Shown: positions 9,475-19,057 of the stretch, piece by piece | Layout of the letters: each line of letters opens with the position of its first letter | Numbering within the stretch: position 1 is the first letter of the stretch | NCBI GenBank assembly: GCA_022797535.1 | Contig: JAAWKU010000004.1 | Span: 1 to 58,334 of the forward strand | Direction of reading: 5' to 3' | Length of the DNA: 58,334 bases | Origin: Lachnospiraceae bacterium | GTDB lineage: Bacteria; Bacillota; Clostridia; Lachnospirales; Lachnospiraceae | Notes under the pieces: generated by a model | What the model was told of the DNA's origin: nothing | The model's database searches: none | The model's input: the letters and a program-made list of their open reading frames with translations, nothing else | Made by a program: the position numbers and the translations under genes

Positions 9475-10164
9475 TTAATGCCTGTCATCCTCTATGCTGG
9501 CAAATATCATACATACTTCTTCAATGCTTAGGCTGCCCGCTGTCAATACATAAACATACCTGCCGTACTCACAATATGCATTCACAAACCCATCAAGGTA
9601 CAGTGAAATGGCGACCTGTTTCCCGTTAACCTCTTTGATAACCTGTTGATCGTATTCTGTGTCTGCAATTAATTCTCCCCCGTCCTGAACCAGCATCTGG
9701 TCCCATGTGATTATTTTTCCATCTTCATTTGCATATGTTACGCTGAACCAATGCTCTAAGACAATTCTTTCCGTCTCCTGATAACCCTCCGGAATAAATC
9801 CGGGTTCATGGCACTGCATATCCCTCTGGTTCTGGTTCACAAAGTAAGAATATACTATGGCATCTTCCCAGATGGACTTTACCGTCTCAAAAAATCTGGT
9901 TCTGTACGCCTGTACACTCATTGTTATTGCAAACAGGGGGCCGAGCACGCACAGGAACAGGAGCGCCGCCCTTCTGTGCCGCCTGTAAAATATGCCTGTC
10001 CATGGATGTGCCTCCCTCCTTATCAGCTTCTTCATCCTGTGTTCAAACCGGCCTGAAAACTGATAACTATAGTCCGTTTCATTCTCAAGCTCCCTTATGA
10101 TCGCCTCATCAACCACCGGCATATACTTATACAGCCATTCATCAGTCACCCTTATTTTTTCCAT
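9475..10164 (-). CDS. Anti-sigma-like membrane protein with DUF4367-like extracytoplasmic domain
   Basis: Single TM segment; GFIPEGYQETERIVLEHWFSVTYANEDGKIITWDQ resembles DUF4367; directly follows the sigma gene. Confidence 0.75.
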   Translation of the reverse strand: MEKIRVTDEWLYKYMPVVDEAIIRELENETDYSYQFSGRFEHRMKKLIRREAHPWTGIFYRRHRRAALLFLCVLGPLFAITMSVQAYRTRFFETVKSIWEDAIVYSYFVNQNQRDMQCHEPGFIPEGYQETERIVLEHWFSVTYANEDGKIITWDQMLVQDGGELIADTEYDQQVIKEVNGKQVAISLYLDGFVNAYCEYGRYVYVLTAGSLSIEEVCMIFASIEDDRH

Positions 10165-10696
10165 GTCCATCCTCCAGTTTTTGTAACGCGTCCTCAATCA
10201 GCAGTTTCCCCCGGGCAATCCGTTGTCTCACTGTGCCTTCCTGAATGCCGCATAATCCGGCAATTTCCCTGTTTTCCAGATTTGCGGAATATTTTAATAA
10301 GAAAATGTCCCTGTATTTTACAGGCAGGTTTTTCAATATATCTAAAACATCATTCTCCAAATCCGTTTCCATATAAACCACCGGTATATCCTTTCCTGCT
10401 AATTCATCCACATATATTTCTCTCCGGGTCCGTGCGTTTTTCTTTCTATAAAGGTCAACAGCCGCATTTTTAACGGCTGTAACCAAATATCTCTTTGTCT
10501 GCAGGCTTTCCGGCTCCCCAATGACATCCATATGCATGGCTAAATTCATAAACGCATTATGTACGGCATCCTCTGCAGAAAAGCGGTCATGGAGTACATC
10601 CATTGCAACCTTCTGCATCAGGTATCTGTATTTTTCGTATAGGGTAACAAATTTCCGCCTGCCCTCCGGCGTATCTATCATCAATAAAAATATCAT
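10142..10696 (-). CDS. ECF-type RNA polymerase sigma factor
   Basis: Region 2 DRFSAEDAVHNAFMNLAMH; region 4 LPVKYRDIFLLKYSANLENREIAGLCGIQEGTVRQRIARGK. Confidence 0.92.
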   Translation of the reverse strand: MIFLLMIDTPEGRRKFVTLYEKYRYLMQKVAMDVLHDRFSAEDAVHNAFMNLAMHMDVIGEPESLQTKRYLVTAVKNAAVDLYRKKNARTRREIYVDELAGKDIPVVYMETDLENDVLDILKNLPVKYRDIFLLKYSANLENREIAGLCGIQEGTVRQRIARGKLLIEDALQKLEDGHGKNKGD

Positions 10697-10767
10697 ATAG
10701 GTTCCCCGTCACGGTTATATATGTGTTTTCCCCTTGCGTTATCTAAACCTGTTTCACTGTCTATTAA

Positions 10768-10799
10768 CAATAACGAAATACAAGGGACTGTTTGTTACA
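10768..10799 (-). promoter_or_regulatory. Candidate ECF-type promoter, copy 1 (upstream of the sigma gene)
   Basis: Minus strand TGTAACAAACAGTCCCTTGTATTTCGTTATTG; identical flanks and spacing to the 9421-9452 copy. Confidence 0.7.
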
Positions 10800-11020
10800 T
10801 TTCTCCTAAAATTTATATATCCATTTTTCATCAAAAATTGCCCCTACACTTTCCCATATCATGATTTATACCCGTTTTTATATTATTAATCAAGCAGAAA
10901 TGTAAAATTTCCAGTTATACCGTGGTTTTATTATAATTTTTTATAGTTGTATTTTTACAGTTGCTTTTCTCCGCATTCAGAGTTAATATACACCAACCAC
11001 GAGAAAAGGAGGCATTTTTT

Positions 11021-11329
11021 ATGGACAAAAATTCTGTATTATACCAACTGATGGCGATGCGGTTGGACAGCGCTATTAACAGCATCGCAGAACGGGACGA
11101 GGACTACCAGGCTTCGCTCAGCGCGGTTGACAAATATATCGACCAGCTGAAAGCACTTCCTCTTCCGAAAGAAACCCAGAAGCTGGTCAACGACTGCATG
11201 AGCGGGCATATTGCCATCGGCAGCTGCTGGGGGAGGCTTGCATACCTGCAGGGATTTTCTGACTGCCGGGAACTGCTCCTGAAGCCGCTGCTGTCTGGGA
11301 AGGAGGATGCCGGCCATGGACTCCTATAG
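11021..11329 (+). CDS. ICE-associated hypothetical protein
   Basis: MDKNSVLYQLMAMRLDSAINSIAERDEDYQ...; RBS AGGAGG; rare plus-strand operon. Confidence 0.65.
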   Translation: MDKNSVLYQLMAMRLDSAINSIAERDEDYQASLSAVDKYIDQLKALPLPKETQKLVNDCMSGHIAIGSCWGRLAYLQGFSDCRELLLKPLLSGKEDAGHGLL

Positions 11330-11894
11330 GCTTTCCTTCACCCTTGACCCTGAACAGGCTAAAACTCTCTCCGGCCTGTCCAGACGGTGCCGGGATATTA
11401 ATGGCTGGGGGCCCCATGAGCTTCTCCAGTATGCCGCCACAGCCAATTCCAGCGCGGAGATAGACTTAAAGCTGGATTTTTTACAGGATGCGGTCACGCA
11501 TCTGGAAAATGCCGGCCGCATGCAGGCTGAAAAAGACGGGGTGCGCATCACGGATGAAGAAAAAGCCGTCTGCCGAAGGGTTGCCGATGCTTTCGCGGAA
11601 ATGTACAGCATAGACCTCATGGTGCTGGATGCCGGACAGTACGGCTTTGTGAAACTGCAATACTACAAACACCCTTTCGGTTTTGACGAGACCAGCCTCT
11701 TCACCTCCGGCAGGGACCTGTTTGACGACCTCTGGGGCGAATGGTACACCTGGCGGCTCCTTGCGCTCACAAAGGGCACCCCTCTGGCTGAGCTTGACTA
11801 TCAGGACATGTTCCGCTGCCTGCCGGAAGAACAGCGGACAGAGCTCCTGGGCAAAAGGGAGTATTTCCTTGGCCTATCCGGGATCAGCCTTTGA
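11307..11894 (+). CDS. Hypothetical protein
   Basis: 195-aa ORF overlapping the upstream ORF, same strand. Confidence 0.6.
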   Translation: MPAMDSYRLSFTLDPEQAKTLSGLSRRCRDINGWGPHELLQYAATANSSAEIDLKLDFLQDAVTHLENAGRMQAEKDGVRITDEEKAVCRRVADAFAEMYSIDLMVLDAGQYGFVKLQYYKHPFGFDETSLFTSGRDLFDDLWGEWYTWRLLALTKGTPLAELDYQDMFRCLPEEQRTELLGKREYFLGLSGISL

Positions 11895-11903
11895 GGGCGC
11901 CCT

Positions 11904-12125
11904 GTGAACAAAGCGGAACGGATTAAACAGAGCAGATTCCCCATCACCAGGCATAACATCCTCCGCCTGCGGGAACAGAAACACCTGCGGAACATGGATC
12001 TGGCGGCAAAGCTGCAGCTTGAGGGCATCCCCATCAGCACCAGCACACTCAGCAGGATTGAACAGGGAGGCCTGCAGTCCTTCCGCCGAACAGCCGGCTG
12101 CCCTTCAGGAAATATCGGGGTGTGA
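11904..12125 (+). pseudogene. XRE-family HTH regulator, apparently frameshifted near its C-terminus
   Basis: HNILRLREQKHLRNMDLAAKLQLEGIPISTSTLSRIEQG then loss of frame; another frame reads EACSPSAEQPAALQEISGCD, the expected continuation. Confidence 0.7.
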
Positions 12126-12361
12126 TTGCGGCGGCTTCTTCCGCCCCTGCTGATCCCGGCCTTGTTTTTTATCCCGTCATTCCCTACCGGCGTAAAACCA
12201 TATTTTTTCTCTGCCGGTAAAATATTTCTTAGAGTGATGCCTTCGCCGCTTACGCCACCATGTCATATCCCTTACGCCGCCAGAAGGGCGCACTCCCCCC
12301 TTGGCGGCGTTTCTTTTTCTGCGGAAGCGCTGGCTGCATCACCGTTTCTCTGGTTTTATTA

Positions 12362-12625
12362 TCAAACTCTGCCCTTCAACGTAAAGAGCAGGCTGCTCCG
12401 CCCGCCGTTCTCCCGCCAGCGCTGCTCCTTTGTGACAATCCCTGCCCGCACCAGATCGTCTATCGCCCTCTCCACGGTCCGCCGGGAGAGCTGCAGTTCC
12501 TTCGCAATGGTCCCAATGGCCGGATAGCACTGCCCTTTCTGATTGCTGCGGTCCTTCAGGTACATGTACACGGCCTTGGCACGGTGGGGCAGTTCCTGGG
12601 CATAGATCTCCGTAAAATACCCCAT
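12362..12625 (-). CDS. Helix-turn-helix (winged helix) protein
   Basis: RAKAVYMYLKDRSNQKGQCYPAIGTIAKELQLSRRTVERAIDDLVRAGIV. Confidence 0.75.
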   Translation of the reverse strand: MGYFTEIYAQELPHRAKAVYMYLKDRSNQKGQCYPAIGTIAKELQLSRRTVERAIDDLVRAGIVTKEQRWRENGGRSSLLFTLKGRV

Positions 12626-12634
12626 AGGCGCCCC

Positions 12635-14449
12635 CTAATCTGTCCGCAGGGGCATGCGCCTGGGCAGGCGTGGTTGCTCCTTCTCCCGGATTACCGGCGT
12701 GTGGCTCTGGCCCCCTGTCCCGGCAGCGCCGTGCTGGTAGAACGGCTCCCCAGATTCCCCATCCTCCAGTTCCTCATCCTCCTGCCGGCGCAGGATCTCC
12801 TGCTCCAGTTCAAAGCGGTCTGCGTATAAGACCTCCCTTGCCGCCCGCTCCGGCACTTCATAAGCCTCCCCGAGTATGATTCCCCATTTCAGGAACAGCG
12901 GGAGCTTTGTCTGCATGGGGCAGCACCCGGTCTTTGCAAGGATGAAATGCCCCTTGGGGAGCGTCTTTAGTTCGTCCGGGGACATTAACGGCCTGCCCAT
13001 CATCTGCAGGCTCTGGCTGGGATCGTTCTTCCCCCTTGAGATGGAGCCGGACAGCACCGTCCTGTTCCCCAGGGCTTTGGAGAGGATGTCTGCGCTCTCC
13101 GAGCTTGGCGCAAAGCCGCCGAAGAGAATGTCCTGGCAGTTGTCGATGATGATGCTGGAGCCCTCCTTCCCGTAGTTTTTCTGCAGCTGGGCAAAGCTCT
13201 GGATGATGGGCACCATGCTGATGCGCCTGGAACGGCCTGCGGAGAACATCATCTCCATGGACTCGATTTTCGGTATGGTACCGATCTCGTCCGCAAACAC
13301 CATGACCCTGTTGGGCAGCTTTCCCCCGTGCTCGTCCGCGATGGAGAGCATCTCCCGGTAGAGCTGCTGGAGGAACAGGGACACCATGAAATACTTGGTG
13401 TTATCTTCCTCCGGCAGTACGATGAAGATGGCTGCCTTATTGGTGCAGAAAGTTTCCGTATCCAGGGTGCTGTCAAAGCACAGGATCTGCTCCATCTCAC
13501 TGTCCAGGAACGCATTCAGGCGGCTCATGGCGGTGGAGAGCACCGAGGCCATTGCCTGTTCCGCACTGTTCAATGCCGCCCCTGCAAACCATCTGGCTTT
13601 GTGTTCGGCGGGCAGCTTATCCATCAATAGCTGGAACAGGTTCCGGTTCTTTACCGGCGAGGGGGCCATCAGGTCCTGGAGCAGCTTGAACACGGAGACG
13701 ATGTGGCGCTTCTGCGGCGGACAATATTCCGCGATCAGCAGGATCACCGATGCCAGCAGCCCCTCCGCCGCGTCATAGAAAAACGCATTCTGCCCGTAGC
13801 TGCTGGCCTGCGCGCCGTCCGAGCAGATGATGGTCTTGGCCGTGATCTTGGCATATTTCTCCGCCCTGGCTTTGGCCGCCAGGTTTCCCCCATCCGCCAG
13901 GTATTCGTCCATGTATTTGTTCACCATGGTCAGGATGTTGCCGCCGTCCGAGCGGGTGGGGTTGCGCAGGTCAAGGATGGATACCCGGTAGCCGTAGTGT
14001 CCCTTTGCGATCCCCGCGTAGTTGCGGAACAGGTCGCCCTTGGTGTCCGTGGTCACAAAGCTCATCCCGGACGCACAGGCGTATTCGATGTTTGGGTATA
14101 GAAAGTTGGCGGTCTTGCCCACGCCTGCGGCGCCGATCATCAGGCAGTGGATATCCCCCTCATCCACTAACGCTGTGATGCTGCCTCCGTGTTTTTTACA
14201 GCCCACCACCAGCCCCTGTGCCGCTGGCAGGTTCCCGCCCCTGCGCCATTTCTCCGGCTCATAGGGGACATGGGCATAGGTTTCCCGGATCTCCTTTTCC
14301 GTGGCAAACCTGGCCGTGCCGTGCTGGCCGTCCCCCACGGTCCGGGACTTGATGCCGTTTAAAGTATAATAATGGGACAGCAGGGAGATGCCGCCGATGA
14401 CGGCGAACATCCCCGCGCCCATCAGTATCAGCATTACGACTGGCTGCAT
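12635..14449 (-). CDS. VirD4/TraG-like conjugative coupling protein
   Basis: Walker A MIGAAGVGKTANFLYPN; FVTTDTKGDLF; VMVFADEIGTIPKIESMEMMFSAGRSRRISMVPIIQSFAQL. Confidence 0.95.
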   Translation of the reverse strand: MQPVVMLILMGAGMFAVIGGISLLSHYYTLNGIKSRTVGDGQHGTARFATEKEIRETYAHVPYEPEKWRRGGNLPAAQGLVVGCKKHGGSITALVDEGDIHCLMIGAAGVGKTANFLYPNIEYACASGMSFVTTDTKGDLFRNYAGIAKGHYGYRVSILDLRNPTRSDGGNILTMVNKYMDEYLADGGNLAAKARAEKYAKITAKTIICSDGAQASSYGQNAFFYDAAEGLLASVILLIAEYCPPQKRHIVSVFKLLQDLMAPSPVKNRNLFQLLMDKLPAEHKARWFAGAALNSAEQAMASVLSTAMSRLNAFLDSEMEQILCFDSTLDTETFCTNKAAIFIVLPEEDNTKYFMVSLFLQQLYREMLSIADEHGGKLPNRVMVFADEIGTIPKIESMEMMFSAGRSRRISMVPIIQSFAQLQKNYGKEGSSIIIDNCQDILFGGFAPSSESADILSKALGNRTVLSGSISRGKNDPSQSLQMMGRPLMSPDELKTLPKGHFILAKTGCCPMQTKLPLFLKWGIILGEAYEVPERAAREVLYADRFELEQEILRRQEDEELEDGESGEPFYQHGAAGTGGQSHTPVIREKEQPRLPRRMPLRTD

Positions 14450-15870
14450 ATCTGTGCCACCCCTCCTTCCTGTTTCTGTGCCTGCTGTTTTTCAGCCACA
14501 AAAATATGGGCCCTGATGCACTCCATCGTAAGGCCCACACATTTTTTGACCAGCGTTTCTTTTTCCTCATCCGTTTCCGGCCCTGTTCCCGCAAAGCATG
14601 CCGTCACGCTTTCAAAGGCATTCTGAATATCCGCAAGACGGGATTTCAGGTTTCCTTTATCCCTGTGGGGCCTGTACCTGCCGCACAGGTTGGCGATGAT
14701 CTGCCCCGGCGCAGCATCCCGCCCCAGCTCTTTTCCGTACCTCTCCATGATCCTGACCGCGATCCCCGCCAGAATCAGGCCGTCCCCGTCAAAGGCATCC
14801 TCCAGCTGTTTCAGGCCGGTCCCCTTCTGCAGCGTCTGGTAGATCCCATAGTGGTACCGTTTCAGGGATTCCGCAGTGGCATGCCGGATGTCCATGCCCT
14901 CCGCCACTTCCTTGAGCGTTCCGCACCATGCCCTGCACTCCGTTATCCCCGGATGCTCCTTTGCCGGGACCGGCTCCAGCCCGTTCTGCGCTTTCAGATC
15001 TTCGTTCCAGTCCTTGTTGGCCGGCTGCAGCATCCTCACACGGACATCCTGCCGCCGCTCCTTTACGGCGTCCGCCAGCCGGTAGCTGTTCTCTATGCCC
15101 GCGGGGTCATGGTCCAGGCAGAGGACCACGGTGTCGGCCTGAGGGCTGTCCTCCAGCATCTGGATCATGGCGTGTGCCGATATGCCGCTTAACGCCACAT
15201 AGCTGTTCTCCTGCCAGCCTTTTTTGTGCAGCGTGATAAAGGACAGCATGTCGATGGGGGCCTCGAACACATAGACGGCATTCCCTTTCCCGAGGTGCCG
15301 GAAACTGTATCTGGGGTCGCTGCCGTCCACGTTTCCCTTGAACGCATTCCCCTTTGTATGGCTTCCCCGCTTATGGGCGTGGCGGGCGGTGCCCTCCGCA
15401 TCGTACCCTACAAACACCACGTTGTGGTATTTCGCGTCCTCATAAATCATCTTTTTTCTGGCGAAAGCGGAGACCACCTCCCGGTCCAGGCAGCGGGTCT
15501 TTGTCAGGTAGGCATAGGCCCGCCGCATATCCGGGTTCGCCTCTGGCAGTGCAAAGGGCTTTGGCTCTTTTTCTTTTTCCGGCTCACTGGCGCGGTATGC
15601 CTGCCCCTGCTCCCCGCCAAGGAGCAGTGTTACCGCCTCCGGGAATGTGCTGTTGTAATGCATCTGCACGAAGTCGATGGCACAGCCGCCAGTTTCCGCC
15701 GCATGGTCGTACCAGCGGTTGCCCCGCACCGTGATGCTGTGGTCGCTGGCCAGCCGTTTCTCCCTGCCGGAGCGCAGCAGCTTCTCCCCCCGCCGGGAGA
15801 GGAAGTCCTCTAAATCCACCTCGTTGGCCCGCTGTTTCTGCTCGTCCGTAAAATAAACAAATCCTGCCAT
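14434..15870 (-). CDS. DUF3991 / TOPRIM (primase-like) domain protein
   Basis: N-terminal zinc-finger-like region (FTDEQKQRANEVDLEDFLSRRGEKLLRSGREKR); toprim VYVFEAPIDMLSF...VVLCLDHDPAG. Confidence 0.88.
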   Translation of the reverse strand: MAGFVYFTDEQKQRANEVDLEDFLSRRGEKLLRSGREKRLASDHSITVRGNRWYDHAAETGGCAIDFVQMHYNSTFPEAVTLLLGGEQGQAYRASEPEKEKEPKPFALPEANPDMRRAYAYLTKTRCLDREVVSAFARKKMIYEDAKYHNVVFVGYDAEGTARHAHKRGSHTKGNAFKGNVDGSDPRYSFRHLGKGNAVYVFEAPIDMLSFITLHKKGWQENSYVALSGISAHAMIQMLEDSPQADTVVLCLDHDPAGIENSYRLADAVKERRQDVRVRMLQPANKDWNEDLKAQNGLEPVPAKEHPGITECRAWCGTLKEVAEGMDIRHATAESLKRYHYGIYQTLQKGTGLKQLEDAFDGDGLILAGIAVRIMERYGKELGRDAAPGQIIANLCGRYRPHRDKGNLKSRLADIQNAFESVTACFAGTGPETDEEKETLVKKCVGLTMECIRAHIFVAEKQQAQKQEGGVAQICSQS

Positions 15871-16023
15871 CCTTACACCTCCATTCTGCTTAAGTGCCAC
15901 ATCTTTCCAACCCGAGCGCCTGCTGTATTTGCCGGGGTTCTACAGGCGCAGGCATCCGGGATAAAGCCAGCATTATTGGTTTGGCTCATTGCCTGCGGGA
16001 ATAAAGGATATCTCTGTGCCTGA

Positions 16024-18990
16024 TCAGATCTGCTCCTGCACAGGCTCCCTGTCATCCCTCTTGTGGCCCTGGGCCTGTTTCTTCTCCGAGAGCCTGCGGC
16101 GGCGTTTCCGGTCGATGTGGAACGGGCTGCCCCCTGCGGCCCTCTGCACATCCTCCCTAAGCAGCTTTTCCAGCCGGTGCATCAGGCGGGTTGCTGCCAG
16201 GAACAGGTCGGCGTCCTGAAATGCATCCATGTGCTCCAGCAGGAATGCCGCATAAATGTTGCCCTGTCCCGCGGCGGCCTGCAGGTACACAGTGGCTTTT
16301 TCCCTGTCATGGGGAATGTCTTTTCCGCAGAGGTACAGCTTTCCAAGGGCATACTGTGCATGTTGGTTTCCCTGCCCTGCAGACTGCTCCAGCCAGTAGA
16401 CGGCTTTTTCCACGTCCTTTGGAATATCCTCCCCGGAAAGACACAGTTTTCCAATGGTGTATTGTGCGTATTGGTTTCCTCGTTCTGCGGACTGCCCCAG
16501 CCAGTAGACGGCTTTTTCCACGTCCTTTGGGATATCCTCCCCGGAAAGACACAGTTTTCCAAGGGCGTACTGTGCGTATTGGTTTCCCTGTCCTGCGGAC
16601 TGCCCCAGCCAGCAGACGGCTTTTTCCATGTCCTTTGGGATATCTTCCTCGGATAGATACAGCCGCCCCAGCCGGTATGCCGCATAATCATTTCCCTGTC
16701 CTGCCGATAAGGTGAACAGTTCCACCGCCCTTGCAGCGTCCCTTTCTACCACCTCCCCGGACAGGCAGAGCTTACCGAGGGTATATTGGGCGGCGGCGTT
16801 TCCCGTCTCCGCCGCCTTAGTAATCCAACGGACGGCCTGCGCAGTATTTCCTTCCCCGGTTTCCAGCCACAGTTTCCCAAGGGCATACTGCGCATGGACG
16901 TTCCCCATCTTTGCCGCCCGCCCCCAATAAGCCGCAGCGGCATCATCATCCCTCTCGGTTCCCGTGCCGGTGTGCAGCATCTGTCCCAGACGGTACTGCA
17001 GCTTGTCATCTCCGCTCTTTTCTTCCAGATACAGAAAGCCGGAAAATGCATTCTGAAAACTGGTATCGGCCCGGCTGCTGTCCGTCTGTGTGCCAATCCC
17101 GTCACGGTACATCCTTGCCAGTTCATAATCCGCATATGGATTGCCCTGTTCCGCAGAGCAGCCATAAAGCCGGAATGCCTCTGTGTCATCCTGTGCCACG
17201 CCCTGCCCCCGGTGGTATAAGCCCGCAAGGGAATACTGCGCATACTTATGCCCTGCCGCTGCCGCCTGGGACAGCCACCGCGCCGCTGTCCCATAGTCCT
17301 GTTCGGCGCCAAGTCCGGCGGCATATATTTTCCCGATGCGGTATTGCAGGTAGGGGCGTTCCCCTTCCTTTGCTTCTTTCTCTGCCCCATGGAAAGCCTG
17401 CAGCGCCTTGGCGTACCATTCCTGCGCCGCATCCTGATCCGCATCCTGTCCAAGACCGTCCGCACATATCCTGCCCAGATCATGCATCGCCAAGGCGTTC
17501 CCCGCCTCCGCCTCCTGACACAGCAGGGTGCGGGCCTGTGTAAAGTCCTGCACGACATTCCCTGATCCGTAGAGATATCTGCGGGCCTGCTTATAGTTCT
17601 TGTTCCACTCCGCATAAAAGGCCGGACTGCCGCCAGCATCTTTCGGTGATTCCCTTTCCGCCGTCCTGCCGTCAGGTTCTTCCGCCCTGTCCGCATCCTC
17701 CGTGGGCCAGTCAGGGATAACCTCCGAAAACCAATCAGAGGCATCACTCAGAAAACAATCAGAGGCATCTTCCGGAAACTGGCCAGCGGTGTCTTCCCTG
17801 TCTGGCAGTCCTTCCCCGTCCGGAAACAGGCTCTCCCTTTCTTCCTGCCATGCCTCATCCTCAAAGAGAAACCGGCCGCTGCCCAGCCTGACCGCCTCCG
17901 TGATTACCATGTTCTTCAGGCTCTTAAACTGGGGCTGGCTGGAAAGCGGCGGCAAGGGCGGCGTGCTGTTCCGGTAAGTCAGCAGAATCTCACCCTGCCA
18001 TTTCCCCCATGCCCGGTACAGCGCATCCACCTTTTCCTCCTTCGCCAGTTCATCTACGATTCTGTCTACCAGATTTTTCACATCCCGCTTAAGGTACCCG
18101 TACACTTTTTTCCCGCCCGTGTTCTGCAGACGTTCTGAAAGTCGCACCATCATCTTCTCAATCTCCGTGCTTGCCACCGTGCTGCGGCGCAGTGCGTCCA
18201 TCGTCTCCCGCACCGCATTTGCAGCGCCTTTTTTCAGGTCTGTGCGGGATTGGTTCTGTTTTTCATAGATGTGCGCAAAGTCTTGCCGGAAGATATCGTG
18301 GGCCAGCTCCGAGCGCATGGCCTCGATGGACTTTTCCGTCAGGTATCCGTCATTGTCCTTTGCGGAATAGACCATCAGGTGTACATGGGGGTGGTGTCCC
18401 TCGTTGTGGAATGCGGCATACCAGCGCAGGTTGGCGCTGTCAATCTTCATGTGTTTGCAGAGCATAGCCCGCTTGGAGCGCAGCAGCGCCATCCACTGTG
18501 CGGCGCTGTCATAACCCAGCCTTGCGGCATCCTCCCGCCGTAGGGAGATGACGTGGGTCCAGACCGGGCCTTTATGTGCGGCCGCTTCCTGCTCCACCTG
18601 TTTTAACACCACCGCTTTCCCTGCGTCCGTAAACAGGCCGTGCTCACCCAGGCGTTCCACTCTGGGACGGTTTGCGATGTAATCCACATAGTTCTTCCGG
18701 CTGCCGATGAGATCCACGTTCTGCTCCAGAGCACAGGAGATAAACTCCGATGCGTTCCCCATGGTGGGGCGCAGCAAAAAGTCCGTGTATTCCAGCATCT
18801 CCTTTGCGGGCGGGATGTCACGGACGATCTGGCGTATCAGGTCTTTCTGCTGTATTGTGGCCGGGAGGTTCTGCCTGCTCCCTTCCACCTTCTCCACGCC
18901 CTCACGGGTGCTGACGTAGCGGACATAGTTCTCCAGCTGTGCTGGAGGCGCGTCCCGCAGGTAGCGGGAGGTAAAGATTATTTTTGGCAT
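16024..18990 (-). CDS. MobP-type relaxase fused to C-terminal Sel1-like repeats
   Basis: Metal-binding motif HNEGHHPHVHLMVY; C-terminal half is tandem 36-aa Sel1 units (QYALGKLCLSGEDIPKDVEKAVYWLGQSA). Confidence 0.92.
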   Translation of the reverse strand: MPKIIFTSRYLRDAPPAQLENYVRYVSTREGVEKVEGSRQNLPATIQQKDLIRQIVRDIPPAKEMLEYTDFLLRPTMGNASEFISCALEQNVDLIGSRKNYVDYIANRPRVERLGEHGLFTDAGKAVVLKQVEQEAAAHKGPVWTHVISLRREDAARLGYDSAAQWMALLRSKRAMLCKHMKIDSANLRWYAAFHNEGHHPHVHLMVYSAKDNDGYLTEKSIEAMRSELAHDIFRQDFAHIYEKQNQSRTDLKKGAANAVRETMDALRRSTVASTEIEKMMVRLSERLQNTGGKKVYGYLKRDVKNLVDRIVDELAKEEKVDALYRAWGKWQGEILLTYRNSTPPLPPLSSQPQFKSLKNMVITEAVRLGSGRFLFEDEAWQEERESLFPDGEGLPDREDTAGQFPEDASDCFLSDASDWFSEVIPDWPTEDADRAEEPDGRTAERESPKDAGGSPAFYAEWNKNYKQARRYLYGSGNVVQDFTQARTLLCQEAEAGNALAMHDLGRICADGLGQDADQDAAQEWYAKALQAFHGAEKEAKEGERPYLQYRIGKIYAAGLGAEQDYGTAARWLSQAAAAGHKYAQYSLAGLYHRGQGVAQDDTEAFRLYGCSAEQGNPYADYELARMYRDGIGTQTDSSRADTSFQNAFSGFLYLEEKSGDDKLQYRLGQMLHTGTGTERDDDAAAAYWGRAAKMGNVHAQYALGKLWLETGEGNTAQAVRWITKAAETGNAAAQYTLGKLCLSGEVVERDAARAVELFTLSAGQGNDYAAYRLGRLYLSEEDIPKDMEKAVCWLGQSAGQGNQYAQYALGKLCLSGEDIPKDVEKAVYWLGQSAERGNQYAQYTIGKLCLSGEDIPKDVEKAVYWLEQSAGQGNQHAQYALGKLYLCGKDIPHDREKATVYLQAAAGQGNIYAAFLLEHMDAFQDADLFLAATRLMHRLEKLLREDVQRAAGGSPFHIDRKRRRRLSEKKQAQGHKRDDREPVQEQI
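16282..16713 (-). repeat. Near-identical 108-bp tandem repeats within the relaxase gene
   Basis: CAGCCAGTAGACGGCTTTTTCCACGTCCTTTGG... recurs at 16390, 16498 and 16606, exactly 108 bp apart; a more diverged unit starts at 16282. Confidence 0.9.
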
Positions 18991-19011
18991 GGCGTTCCCC
19001 TCCTTTATCAC

Positions 19012-19046
19012 ACAAAAAAAGAACGCCCTTGTATGAACGTTCTTAC
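19012..19046 (-). terminator. Rho-independent terminator of the ToxN operon
   Basis: Minus strand AAGAACGTTCATACAAGGGCGTTCTTTTTTT. Confidence 0.75.
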
Positions 19047-19057
19047 AAAATATTTTA

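Noticed and set aside
16182-17747. Alternative-frame ORFs over the Sel1 repeat region
   Set aside because: Produced by repeat periodicity in the relaxase gene; Arg/Trp/Gly-rich nonsense translations.
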